Source: Dethiosulfovibrio sp. (GTDB lineage: Bacteria; Synergistota; Synergistia; Synergistales; Dethiosulfovibrionaceae). Taken from it: a stretch of 20,772 nt of DNA. Where the stretch lies: contig JAQUTB010000002.1 in the NCBI GenBank assembly GCA_028709985.1, positions 1 to 20,772 on the forward strand. The letters run 5' to 3'. The position numbers were made by a program, and so were the translations under genes. The notes below the pieces were generated by a model that made no database searches, was not told where the DNA came from, and saw nothing but the letters and a program-made list of their open reading frames with translations. Shown here piece after piece: positions 13,148-20,494 of the stretch. Within the stretch, counting starts at the first letter, position 1. The number at the start of each line of letters is the position of its first letter.

Positions 13148-14635
13148 GTGGTCAGGATCGATAGGATAATAGGGGGAAAATGGGGCGACGACGAGGACAT
13201 TCTCTGGTGGAGCGGCAGATGGTGGAGGGCAGGAGAGCTTTTTGAGCTCGCGGGCCGGATGGAGTCGTCTTTGAAAGAGGGAGGCTTTTCTCCTGGTCAG
13301 AGGCTTGCGGTCCTGATGCCTAACTGCCCGTCTTTATTGGCCCTTTCCCTGGCCTGCTGGAGGTTGGGAGGATCTGTAGCTCCCTTAAATCCGGCCTCAG
13401 GACCGGATGCTCTGGTGGCAGCCTTGCGGTTTGGTGATCCCGCCTCTGTTGTCCTGGGTGGTCCATTGGTCGAAAAACTCTCGCCCTTGCTTGATTCGTC
13501 GGGACTTCCATGGTCATCGACCTCTATGGATGGCCCGATGGAAAACTACAGGGGCAGGGTTTGTAGCCCCTCTGGAGAGGACATCGCACTTCTTTTCGCC
13601 ACATCTGGCACAACCGGCAGGCCTAAGGCGGTCCCTCTCACACACGACAACGTCTTCAGCGACGTTCAACAGTCCCTGGACCTAGTGAGCGAGATAAGGG
13701 AGGACGACGTATTCCTAAACGTCCTCCCCAACTTCCACACACTGGGGTTTATCGTCAGCGGTATACTGCCCCTTCTCTCCGGCATGTCCCAGGCGATTAT
13801 GCCGTCTTTTATGCCACCGGATAGGGTGTTGGACTGTATCGATGAGACAAAGGCCTCAGTCTTGGTGGGGGTCCCGACGATGCTTCGCTTTATGGTTGGA
13901 GCTGCCTCGAAGTCGAACAGAAGATTTTCCTCCGTGAGGGTGATAATCAGCGGAGGCGATCGTTTCCCTCCCGACCTCGATCGAAGGGTCCAGGATGTCT
14001 TTGGGGTCCCGGTTCTGGAGGGATACGGTCTCACCGAATGTTCCCCTGTGCTGGCCGTCAACCCCGACTACAGGTCGAGGAAGCTGGGGACTGTAGGACC
14101 GATGTTGTCCCAAATCGAGTGGGAGCTGAGGGATCAGGATGGGGAACGGCTTGAAAAAAACTCGGAGGGAATACTCTGGGTCAAGGGTCCATCTGTTGTG
14201 AGAGAGTACTTTGGCGACAGGGAGAGCTCCGCGGAGAAGTTCGATAGCGACGGTTGGTTTGACACCGGTGACGTGGTATCGGTGGACGACGATGGCTACG
14301 TCAGGATAATGGATCGGGCTTCGGACGTTATTATCGTGGGTGGCTTCAACGTCTACCCTCAGGAGGTAGAGAACGTAATAATGTCTTTGAACGGCATAAG
14401 GGAGGCCGCGGTCGTAGGGGCGGAAAACTCCATGACAGGTCAGGTCCCTTGTGCCTACGTTATCGCCGAAGAAGGGGTCTCCTCCGGCGACGTCGTAGGT
14501 CATTGTAAGCAAAATCTAGCTCATTACAAAGTTCCAAGGAGGGTCGAGTTCGTCGAGGAACTGCCCAAAAACAGCCTCGGAAAGGTGTTGCGGAGGGTCC
14601 TTCGGGATGGGCTACGCGGAGAGATAAAGCCCTAG
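13148..14635 (+). CDS. AMP-forming acyl-CoA synthetase / ligase (ANL superfamily)
   Basis: A 495-residue adenylating enzyme. It has the P-loop motif FATSGTTGRPKAV (150-162), the A5-type EGYGLTECSPV near 297-307, DGWFDTGDV in the hinge region, and the C-terminal LPKNSLGKVLRR with catalytic K479. It activates a carboxylic acid as acyl-AMP and usually transfers it to CoA or a carrier thiol; the substrate is not predictable. The ribosome site AGGAGG (13134-13139) is 8 nt before GTG 13148. An out-of-frame ATG at 13141 is not the start. It forms an operon with the CbiA-like gene, and its last 24 nt overlap tail-to-tail with the HAD gene. Confidence 0.92.
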   Translation: MVRIDRIIGGKWGDDEDILWWSGRWWRAGELFELAGRMESSLKEGGFSPGQRLAVLMPNCPSLLALSLACWRLGGSVAPLNPASGPDALVAALRFGDPASVVLGGPLVEKLSPLLDSSGLPWSSTSMDGPMENYRGRVCSPSGEDIALLFATSGTTGRPKAVPLTHDNVFSDVQQSLDLVSEIREDDVFLNVLPNFHTLGFIVSGILPLLSGMSQAIMPSFMPPDRVLDCIDETKASVLVGVPTMLRFMVGAASKSNRRFSSVRVIISGGDRFPPDLDRRVQDVFGVPVLEGYGLTECSPVLAVNPDYRSRKLGTVGPMLSQIEWELRDQDGERLEKNSEGILWVKGPSVVREYFGDRESSAEKFDSDGWFDTGDVVSVDDDGYVRIMDRASDVIIVGGFNVYPQEVENVIMSLNGIREAAVVGAENSMTGQVPCAYVIAEEGVSSGDVVGHCKQNLAHYKVPRRVEFVEELPKNSLGKVLRRVLRDGLRGEIKP

Positions 14636-15466
14636 CGCCCTTATAGCGTCCTCCACCTTCGAAAAGCGAAACTCCGAGTCCTTAAGTATCGCCCCAATGG
14701 CGACGAAATCCCCTCTGCCGAGGGCCTTCAGTGCTGCCCTGTCGCTGGCTGTGTCACCGAAGAAAAGAGGCCAGGAGGTGCCTAACCTGTGACATATGAC
14801 GTTCAGTCCCTCGGGGGAGGGCTTTTTGATTCCATCGTCGGAGCATACGGTTCTCTCCGAGGGCAGGTCCTCCCATCCTAGAGCCTCCAGCGCCAGGTAC
14901 AGCTCCTTTCTGGACCTCCCTGTGTATATCCCGACAGGGAGAGGTATCTTTTTCCAGTGCCTCTTGAACAGGGGTTTTTCCTGTCGCCAAAAACCGGGGT
15001 CTCCTTCGAAGAGTGGTTTCCTCTTCAGGATTTCCTTGGTCTTTTCTTCTCCGAAGTAGAGCTCCTCGCAGATCTTTCTGGTCTGTTCATAGGGAAGCAG
15101 GTCTCCAAATGACTCCTTCATCCACTCGACAAAAGACCCCTCCGATAGGTCTACCCTGCGGAGGGTTTCCTCCCATTCCCATGGGGTCGGGAAACTTTCG
15201 TCCAGTCCGTCCTTGCCTTTCGATGCCGCGACGGATAGGATACCCCAGCATATGTCGTAGTCGTCGTTCAGGAAGGGGAACATCTTGGACGTCTCGAAAT
15301 GTCTTATCGTGAAGGGCGAGGAATCGCTCTTTCTCCCAAGCAGGTGTTCCCACACCCTGGGGACGGAGCTCCTTATTACCTCGGGGAACGATTGGCTCGT
15401 TTCCATCAGTACTCCGTCCACGTCGAAGATAATACAGTCCGCCTTAAGCGGTGATAGAATCGCCAT
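14612..15466 (-). CDS. HAD-superfamily hydrolase (subfamily IA-like phosphatase)
   Basis: A 284-residue HAD phosphatase with motif I FDVDGV (nucleophile D15, acid/base D17), motif II T182 in GIYTGRSRKE, motif III lysine in GIKKPSPEG (about 214-215), and motif IV FFGDTASDRAAL (D238, D242). The large helical cap between motifs I and II suits a small phosphorylated metabolite. Its sequence style recalls the HAD-IA group related to histidinol-phosphate or phosphoglycolate phosphatases, but the substrate is unknown. The start is supported by GGAGGAG 6 nt before the ATG. It overlaps the acyl-CoA synthetase end by 24 nt and is divergent from the MocR-type regulator. Confidence 0.88.
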   Translation of the reverse strand: MAILSPLKADCIIFDVDGVLMETSQSFPEVIRSSVPRVWEHLLGRKSDSSPFTIRHFETSKMFPFLNDDYDICWGILSVAASKGKDGLDESFPTPWEWEETLRRVDLSEGSFVEWMKESFGDLLPYEQTRKICEELYFGEEKTKEILKRKPLFEGDPGFWRQEKPLFKRHWKKIPLPVGIYTGRSRKELYLALEALGWEDLPSERTVCSDDGIKKPSPEGLNVICHRLGTSWPLFFGDTASDRAALKALGRGDFVAIGAILKDSEFRFSKVEDAIRALGLYLSA

Positions 15467-15501
15467 AGATAACTCCTCCAGATGTTTAGAAATGACGATC
15501 T

Positions 15502-15530
15502 ATTCTAGGTGTTTGTCCGACTAAAGGCAA
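15502..15530 (-). promoter_or_regulatory. Sigma-70-type promoter of the HAD gene
   Basis: On the minus strand TTGCCT (15525-15530) and TAGAAT (15502-15507) are exactly 17 nt apart, about 36 nt upstream of the ATG. Confidence 0.5.
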
Positions 15531-15541
15531 GAGAATAAGTT
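15513..15541 (+). promoter_or_regulatory. Weak candidate promoter of the MocR-type gene, overlapping the divergent promoter
   Basis: TTGTCC (15513-15518) and TAAGTT (15536-15541) are 17 nt apart. The -10 match is poor. If real, its -35 lies inside the spacer of the divergent HAD promoter, so the two would compete or be co-regulated by the MocR protein. Confidence 0.25.
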
Positions 15542-15564
15542 TTTGTCCCTGGAGGTTTTTATCC

Positions 15565-16941
15565 ATGATAGAGATTCCCCTTAGGAGAGGTTCTCCCTCT
15601 CCTCTGTATCAACAGCTTTCGGCTCACCTTGAGAGGATGATAAGAGGCGGAGCCCTGACCCCAGGGGAGAGGCTTCCCGGAAGTCGCTCTTTTGCTCAAA
15701 GCCTTGGTGTGAGTCGCATGACCGTAATGGAGGCATATCGGCATCTCGAGGAGAGGTCCTTGGTGGTCCAAAGGGGCAGGAGTGGGGCTTTCGTCGCAGG
15801 TAGCCTTAGTCCCGAGGACCAGGGCATGAAGATGAGTGGGTGTCATTGGTCCATGGACGGGGAATGTCCGTCCAAGTCCCTGGTCCCGGCCCTGGAGCTA
15901 GCTCGCTTGGCGAAGGACGCCCTGGCGACAAGGGGGGTGGACGTGCTCAGGGACGTCTCTCTAGCAGGTCTGGACGATCTCAGGCATAGCCTGGTGTTTC
16001 ACAGCGCCTCGAGAGGCATCCCAGGGGAGTGGCGAGACGTGGTGGTGACATCGGGGGCCAGGCATGGCCTGGTGGTCTCTTTCGCTTTTCTGAGGAGCAT
16101 AGGTATATCGTCCATACTTATGGACAGGCTCAACTACCCAGACTCCTGGAGGCTGGCTCAGGCGGAGGGACTTACGGTGGTCCCTTTCAGCGACCATGAG
16201 GAGCTCATGTCCCTGATGGATGTCGCCTGCTGGAAGACAGCTGTGTATTTGGTCCCAAGCTTCGCCAACCCTACAGGAGCTACCATAAGCCTGGAAAACA
16301 GGCAGGCTATACTGGACATGTCCCACGTGAGAGGTCTGTGGATAGTTGAGGACGATGCTTACGGGGAGCTTCGTTACGGCCAGGACAGCGTTCCTGCCAT
16401 GAGGGCCATGGACGACGGTGACCGGTTGATATACCTTGGATCCTTCAGCCAGGCCCTGTTTCCGGGGATGAGACTGGGGTATTCGATGATCCCAGACGGG
16501 GCCATGGATCTTTTCCTGTCCGCTTTGAGCCTCAGAGGTGGGCCTGCCTCATCGTTGGTGCAGTGCGTACTGGATAGGTTCATCTCCTCAGGAGGCCTTG
16601 AGATGGCTCTTGACAGGGTAAGGATGGAGATATCCTTCAGGATGAAAAAGCTCTCCTGCGAACTGGGGCAGATACCCCTGCCCTGGGTACATAATATGCC
16701 TCAGGGCGGAATATACCTGTGGCTGTCGACCCCCGGTCTTGACGGTCAGGAGGCCTCCCGCTTGGCCAGGCTTTCCGGCGTATCGGTATCTCCAGGAGTG
16801 GTGTTTTCCCTGGAAAAAAGGCCTCTGGAGGCGGTGAGGCTTTCCGTCTCGGACGTGAGTCTGAGCTCCATATCCTCAGCGGTAAGGGCCCTCAGCGTCG
16901 CATGGGGTGGCTATCTTTCGTCGTCGTCCGGTAGAAAGTAA
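15565..16941 (+). CDS. MocR/PdxR-type GntR regulator with aminotransferase domain lacking the PLP lysine
   Basis: A 458-residue chimeric regulator, normal length for the family. The N-terminal GntR winged helix (1-about 75) shows PLYQQLSAHLERMI, then GERLPGSRSFAQSLGVSRMTVMEAYRHLEERSLV. A linker leads into a fold-type I aminotransferase-like domain (about 110-450) with SGARHG (163-168), FANPTGA (233-239), EDDAYGELRY (262-271) and GMRLGY (301-306). The expected PLP-binding lysine in the 'GSFSK' motif is Gln296 (GSFSQALFPG; codon CAG), so no Schiff base can form. The protein is either PLP-independent or binds PLP or another ligand non-covalently. GGAGG lies upstream of the ATG. It is divergent from the HAD gene and overlaps the small membrane-protein gene at its 3' end. 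Confidence 0.9.
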   Translation: MIEIPLRRGSPSPLYQQLSAHLERMIRGGALTPGERLPGSRSFAQSLGVSRMTVMEAYRHLEERSLVVQRGRSGAFVAGSLSPEDQGMKMSGCHWSMDGECPSKSLVPALELARLAKDALATRGVDVLRDVSLAGLDDLRHSLVFHSASRGIPGEWRDVVVTSGARHGLVVSFAFLRSIGISSILMDRLNYPDSWRLAQAEGLTVVPFSDHEELMSLMDVACWKTAVYLVPSFANPTGATISLENRQAILDMSHVRGLWIVEDDAYGELRYGQDSVPAMRAMDDGDRLIYLGSFSQALFPGMRLGYSMIPDGAMDLFLSALSLRGGPASSLVQCVLDRFISSGGLEMALDRVRMEISFRMKKLSCELGQIPLPWVHNMPQGGIYLWLSTPGLDGQEASRLARLSGVSVSPGVVFSLEKRPLEAVRLSVSDVSLSSISSAVRALSVAWGGYLSSSSGRK

Positions 16942-17120
16942 AGGTGGATATTCTTTTTCCAAAGCCAGAGCGCTAGCCCCGCCGTGATAGATCCTCCTAA
17001 CAGTCCCAGCACTATGTAGTCCAGCCGTCCCCGTCCCATGAGATAGCCTCCCATACCGGCTAATGCGTAGCCGTAAAGGACCAGCGTGGCTATGGACAGA
17101 CACATGACTATTATCCTCAT
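16911..17120 (-). CDS. Small two-helix membrane protein, 69 residues, unknown function
   Basis: The ATG at 17120 is chosen because GGGAGGT lies 6 nt upstream; a longer reading from 17138 has no site. Two hydrophobic segments are visible, about residues 2-24 (RIIVMCLSIATLVLYGYAL) and 35-55 (YIVLGLLGGSITAGLALWLW). A short glycine-rich loop lies between them and an acidic tail (PDDDER) follows. Its 3' end overlaps the MocR gene end by 31 nt, tail-to-tail. No family was recognised. It is divergent from bioB across a palindromic region; whether it is a transport accessory is speculation. Confidence 0.6.
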   Translation of the reverse strand: MRIIVMCLSIATLVLYGYALAGMGGYLMGRGRLDYIVLGLLGGSITAGLALWLWKKNIHLYFLPDDDER

Positions 17121-17194
17121 CAAAATACCTCCCGTCATTAATGTCTAAGATGTGCTAGAGGAGCTCGTAGGCCCAGATGATACCACACGCTGAC

Positions 17195-17243
17195 CCGTGG
17201 CATGCGTCAACCTTTATTTATTAATGGTTGACGCATGCCACGG
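17195..17243. promoter_or_regulatory. Large perfect palindrome (18-bp arms) between the membrane-protein gene and bioB; biotin-operator-like
   Basis: CCGTGGCATGCGTCAACC (17195-17212) and its exact complement GGTTGACGCATGCCACGG (17226-17243) flank 13 AT-rich nt. The inner ends read GTCAACC-N13-GGTTGAC, like the BirA operator pattern GTTAACC-N14 to 16-GGTTAAC. The imperfect symmetry continues outward for several bases. An outer pair, TCTAAGATG (17144-17152) and CATCTTAGA (17271-17279), roughly shares the centre. A second half-site-like TGTTAACC lies just beyond the right arm. There is no T-run, so it is not a standard terminator. Confidence 0.6.
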
Positions 17244-17296
17244 CGTCGTGTTAACCTACCGAGGTTATGTCATCTTAGATAAGGAAGTGGTTGACG

Positions 17297-17347
17297 ATGA
17301 GGGGAAAGACGCGATTGATGGCACTTACAGGGCTTGTTGACAGATGA
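17297..17347 (+). CDS. Possible 16-residue leader ORF overlapping the bioB start
   Basis: ATG at 17297, preceded by AAGGAAG with about 9-nt spacing, encodes MRGKTRLMALTGLVDR and stops at TGA 17345-17347. This stop overlaps the bioB ATG as ATGA. bioB itself has no good ribosome site, so translational coupling from this small frame could drive it. It may also be chance, as the frame is short and no homology was recognised. Confidence 0.35.
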   Translation: MRGKTRLMALTGLVDR

Positions 17348-18258
17348 TCGATCACGTTCAGGAGATAATGGGGCTCCTTGAGGTCGATCTGGATGAGCTG
17401 TTGACCAGGGCCGACGGGATAAGGCGCAAGAGGAACTCAGCTGTGGAGCTTTGCTCCATAGTGAACGCTAAATCCGGTGCCTGCTCCGAGGACTGCGCCT
17501 TTTGCGCTCAGTCGAGCTTTTGGGGTAGTTCCTCCAAGGGGGAGGTCGTCTCCAAGGGCAGAGCCCTAGAGGTCGCCTACCGCTGTCTGGAATCGGGGAT
17601 ATCCAGGCTTTCCCTGGTTACCGCCGGAAGAGCTCTGTCCGATAAGGAGCTCGACCTGTTCTGTGGCATTTACGAGGCTTTGGCTAAGACTGGCATAGGG
17701 CTCTGTGGATCCCATGGATTGCTCTCAGAGGCCCAACTGAGTCGGCTGTTCTCCTCCGGAGTGTCCAGATATCACTGTAACCTGGAGACAGGGAGGGGCT
17801 TTTTTCACAGAGTCTGCACCACCCATAGCCTGGAGGAGAAGATAGAGACCCTAAAGGTCGCCAGGGGAGTCGGTTTGGAGCTCTGTTCCGGGGGGCTGTG
17901 GGGAATGGGGGAGGACGAACTCCATAGGGCGGAGATGGTAGCGTCCCTTATGGAGCTCCAGGTGGACTCAGTCCCGATAAACTGCCTTATCCCGATTAAA
18001 GGAACCCCTATGGAGGCGGTTTCTCCGCTTGACCCAGATGTGATACTGAGATGGGGGGCTATCGCCCAGATAGTCATGCCGTGGGCCACCATCCGATATG
18101 CAGGGGGAAGATCTCTCCTTGGCGAGAACGTGATAAGGGGGCTAAATGGAGGGATCGGAGGGCTTCTAACCGGAGACTATCTGACAACATCCGGCAGCAC
18201 AGTTGAAGGGGACCTTGCTATGATTGACTCCATTGGTCTGTCCCTCATAGTTTCATGA
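17344..18258 (+). CDS. bioB: Biotin synthase (radical SAM), variant auxiliary-cluster ligands
   Basis: A 304-residue radical-SAM enzyme that inserts sulfur into dethiobiotin. The SAM-cluster motif CxxxCxxC is at C47, C51 and C54 (SGACSEDCAFCAQSS). Family landmarks LSEAQL, YHCNLET, CSGGLWGMGE, VPINCLIPIKGTP and IRYAGGR follow in order. By alignment to E. coli BioB, the [2Fe-2S] ligands Cys128, Cys188 and Arg260 correspond to C121, C181 and R251, but Cys97 corresponds to Ser90. The His of YNHNLDT is Cys145. An in-frame TGA at 17338-17340 fixes the start at or after 17344. No other biotin genes lie nearby. Confidence 0.92.
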   Translation: MIDHVQEIMGLLEVDLDELLTRADGIRRKRNSAVELCSIVNAKSGACSEDCAFCAQSSFWGSSSKGEVVSKGRALEVAYRCLESGISRLSLVTAGRALSDKELDLFCGIYEALAKTGIGLCGSHGLLSEAQLSRLFSSGVSRYHCNLETGRGFFHRVCTTHSLEEKIETLKVARGVGLELCSGGLWGMGEDELHRAEMVASLMELQVDSVPINCLIPIKGTPMEAVSPLDPDVILRWGAIAQIVMPWATIRYAGGRSLLGENVIRGLNGGIGGLLTGDYLTTSGSTVEGDLAMIDSIGLSLIVS

Positions 18259-18277
18259 CAGGGTAAGCGCTCGTGCA

Positions 18278-18306
18278 TTGTATATCTCTTCCATCCATGA
18301 TACTAT
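18278..18306 (+). promoter_or_regulatory. Sigma-70-type promoter of the FCD-type GntR gene
   Basis: TTGTAT (18278-18283) and TACTAT (18301-18306) are 17 nt apart, about 45 nt upstream of the GTG start. The candidate operator lies immediately downstream. Confidence 0.5.
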
Positions 18307-18308
18307 TA

Positions 18309-18329
18309 AGACAATTGTACAATCTGTCT
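18309..18329. promoter_or_regulatory. Candidate GntR operator at the gene's own start site
   Basis: A perfect core palindrome ATTGTACAAT (18314-18323) is flanked by AGACA (18309-18313) and TGTCT (18325-18329), giving extended dyad symmetry with one extra base. TTGTACAA-type cores resemble known operators of FCD-subfamily GntR proteins. It covers the predicted transcription start, so autorepression is likely. Confidence 0.6.
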
Positions 18330-18350
18330 TTCTATGGGGGGAGATAAATC

Positions 18351-19004
18351 GTGAGAGATTCCAAGATATACACCACCTCCGCGGACTACGCGTATCAGGA
18401 GCTAAGGCATAAGATCATAACCAAGCAGCTTAAGCCAGGTCAGAGGCTCCCGGAGGTGAATGTGGCGGTTCAGATGGGAGTCAGCAGAACCCCCGTCAGG
18501 GAGGCCCTGAGAAGGCTTTCCAGCGAGGGGCTGGTGATAATAATACCAAACAGCGGTGCGCGGCTGGCATCACCTTCAGCTAAAGAGATGGAGGACAGCT
18601 TTATCGTCAGGGAGATGCTCGAGTGTCTGTCGGTCTCTCTGGCCGCTGAGAAGGTTCAGGATAAACACCTTCGTCGAATGGAGGAATTGATCCTGGACGA
18701 GGTTAGGGCGGTGGAGGAGAAAAACCTGGAGTTTTACCTGGAGGCCTATGAGGGTTTCCACAGGACTGTAGCGGAGGCCAGCTGCAACCGGATTTTGGCC
18801 GACTACATAGAGAACATCCTGGCCAGGACCAACGCCTACGTCGTGTTTTTCGACCCCTTCTACGAACAGGAGGAAAATCCCACTGTGGGAGAGCATAAAG
18901 CCATACTTGGAGCTCTGGAAAGAAGGGATCCATCCTTGGCGGTGGACCTGATGAAATCTCACCTCAGAAGGTCCGTCTCCTGTCTCAAACTCTCGGATCA
19001 CTGA
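18351..19004 (+). CDS. GntR-family transcriptional regulator, FCD (FadR-like) subfamily
   Basis: A 217-residue regulator. The winged helix at 10-75 shows AYQELRHKIITKQLKPGQRLPE, then VNVAVQMGVSRTPVREALRRLSSEGLV. The all-helical FCD effector domain (about 85-210) carries the usual metal and ligand positions: the FHRTVAEASCN His, the EHKAILGALERRD His and the SHLRRSV His. Such proteins sense small organic acids and usually control neighbouring catabolic or transport genes, but no obvious target adjoins it here. The GTG start follows a GGGGGGAG site at about 8 nt. The repeat element at 19010 begins 5 bases after its stop. Confidence 0.92.
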   Translation: MRDSKIYTTSADYAYQELRHKIITKQLKPGQRLPEVNVAVQMGVSRTPVREALRRLSSEGLVIIIPNSGARLASPSAKEMEDSFIVREMLECLSVSLAAEKVQDKHLRRMEELILDEVRAVEEKNLEFYLEAYEGFHRTVAEASCNRILADYIENILARTNAYVVFFDPFYEQEENPTVGEHKAILGALERRDPSLAVDLMKSHLRRSVSCLKLSDH

Positions 19005-19009
19005 TGGGA

Positions 19010-19125
19010 ACCTCTAAAAACTCACTTCCGAGGCGGTTCGTACGGAACAGGCAGGTCGAGTATACGATTGGGCGAAACAGGGCGTAGGCGGAACGGTCTC
19101 TCCGAGGATTAGAGTTTTTAGAGGT
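19010..19125. repeat. Palindromic non-coding repeat element, short copy with perfect 14-bp terminal inverted repeats
   Basis: ACCTCTAAAAACTC (19010-19023) and GAGTTTTTAGAGGT (19112-19125) are perfect inverted termini. The interior (19027-19106) is the reverse complement of 2768-2847 at roughly 71 of 80 positions, and runs in the same sense as 2911-2964. Like the long copy it sits only a few bases after a stop codon. The terminal arms end in a T-run on either strand, so folded RNA could act as a terminator. The rest of the gap to 19234 shows no clear feature beyond the ribosome site of the next gene. Confidence 0.82.
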
Positions 19126-19234
19126 GCTCTGATACCTAAAAGGCTCGGTCTATGAGAAAATGGGACGATTCATGGGGATAAAAATAGCGTAGGAGAACCC
19201 CCTTACAAAAAGTCTGAACATTGGAGGATTTTAC

Positions 19235-20377
19235 ATGACCGAGAGACAACTTCCCACACTAGATCTTAAAAGAGGATACGCTAGGATAAAAGACGAGATA
19301 GATGGAGCTGTAAAGGACGTGCTGGAGAGCCAGTATTTTATAATGGGACCTACTGTCTCAGCCTTTGAGTCGGATGTCGAGCGTTATCTTGAGGTTCCAA
19401 GGGCAATAGGATGTGCCTCAGGAAGCGACGCGCTGCTTCTCGCTCTGATGGCGTTGGACGTCAAGCCCGGAGACGAGGTCATAACGACTCCCTACTCGTT
19501 TTTTGCTACGGTGAGCTGTATAACCAGGCTTGGAGCTACGCCGGTCTTCGCCGATATCGACCAGTACAGCTACAACGTTACGGCCGAATCGGTCCTGTCC
19601 AAGGTCACGGAGAGAACCAAGGCGTTTATCCCTGTGCATCTTTTCGGTCAGATGGTGCATCTTGAGAAGATCCAGCCGGAGCTTGAGGCCAGGGGAATAG
19701 CGGTGGTGGAGGACTGTGCCCAGTCCTTCGGATCTTGGAGAGAGATTGACGGCGTCCCGGTTCGCTCCGGAGCTTACGGCGTGTTAGGTTGTTTCTCCTT
19801 CTTCCCGACCAAGAACCTCGGCTGTTGCGGCGACGGAGGGATGGTCGTCTCCAGGGATCAATCCATAGCCGACAGGGTCGCAAAGCTCAGGGTACACGGG
19901 GCAGGGACCACTTACTATCATGACGAGGTCGGTCTCAACAGCCGTCTGGACGCGATTCAGGCCGCCATACTCAGGGTCAAACTTCGCCATCTGGATAAGT
20001 GGAACGAGGAACGCAGGGCCGTGGCGGACAGATACAGGGCCCTCTTCGCCGAACACGACCTTCTCGACGTGGTAGTGCCCCCTTCGGAGGATCAGGGGAA
20101 TTACCACATCTACCATCAGTACGTTCCCAGGGTCTCAGGAGACAGGGATGGTTTGGTCGAGTTCCTTGGCAAGGAGGGAATAACCTCGAGGGTCTATTAT
20201 CCCGTGTCGCTTCACCTCCAGAAGTGTTTCAGCTTCCTCGGTTACGGAGAGGGAGACTGCCCCGTTTCGGAGAGGTTGAGCCACGAGTCCATAGCTCTTC
20301 CCATATTCCCCGAGTTGACGTCCGACGAGCAGGAGTGGGTTGTGTCCTCCATCGCGAAGTTTTACGGCAGAAAATAG
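19235..20377 (+). CDS. DegT/DnrJ/EryC1/StrS-family sugar aminotransferase
   Basis: A 380-residue fold-type I PLP enzyme of normal length. Motifs are ESQYFIMGP (31-39), ASGSDAL (61-67), TPYSFFATVS (85-94), VVEDCAQSFGS (157-167; D160 and Q163 contact PLP) and FSFFPTKNLGCCGDGGMV with PLP lysine K193. A C-terminal YHIYHQYVPRV segment also matches the family. These enzymes aminate nucleotide-linked keto-sugars for cell-surface polysaccharides or antibiotics. No other sugar genes flank it in the window, so its pathway is not visible; it may stand alone or belong to a split set. The start is supported by GGAGG 7 nt upstream (19223-19227). Confidence 0.94.
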   Translation: MTERQLPTLDLKRGYARIKDEIDGAVKDVLESQYFIMGPTVSAFESDVERYLEVPRAIGCASGSDALLLALMALDVKPGDEVITTPYSFFATVSCITRLGATPVFADIDQYSYNVTAESVLSKVTERTKAFIPVHLFGQMVHLEKIQPELEARGIAVVEDCAQSFGSWREIDGVPVRSGAYGVLGCFSFFPTKNLGCCGDGGMVVSRDQSIADRVAKLRVHGAGTTYYHDEVGLNSRLDAIQAAILRVKLRHLDKWNEERRAVADRYRALFAEHDLLDVVVPPSEDQGNYHIYHQYVPRVSGDRDGLVEFLGKEGITSRVYYPVSLHLQKCFSFLGYGEGDCPVSERLSHESIALPIFPELTSDEQEWVVSSIAKFYGRK

Positions 20378-20396
20378 CTCACATCGCCACAGCAAT

Positions 20397-20424
20397 TTGA
20401 CCTTCCCTCGGGAATGTGTAAATA
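20397..20424 (+). promoter_or_regulatory. Candidate promoter of the Zn peptidase gene with a TTCCC-GGGAA repeat
   Basis: TTGACC (20397-20402) and TAAATA (20419-20424) are 16 nt apart. The spacer contains TTCCC-tc-GGGAA (20403-20414), a small inverted repeat that could be an operator. The leader to the ATG at 20495 would be about 65 nt. Confidence 0.4.
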
Positions 20425-20494
20425 TACCGGTGTAAGCTGGAGTTTTTTAGGGTATCATACGGCACCATAGAGCGATTATGGAGGTGATAGTGGG

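Noticed and set aside
13856..14512. 218-codon antisense frame in the acyl-CoA synthetase
   Set aside because: Shadow of a well-conserved gene on the other strand.
17195..17243. Terminator or mobile-element end at the bioB palindrome
   Set aside because: There is no U-run after either arm and no related sequence elsewhere in the window, so an operator is more likely.
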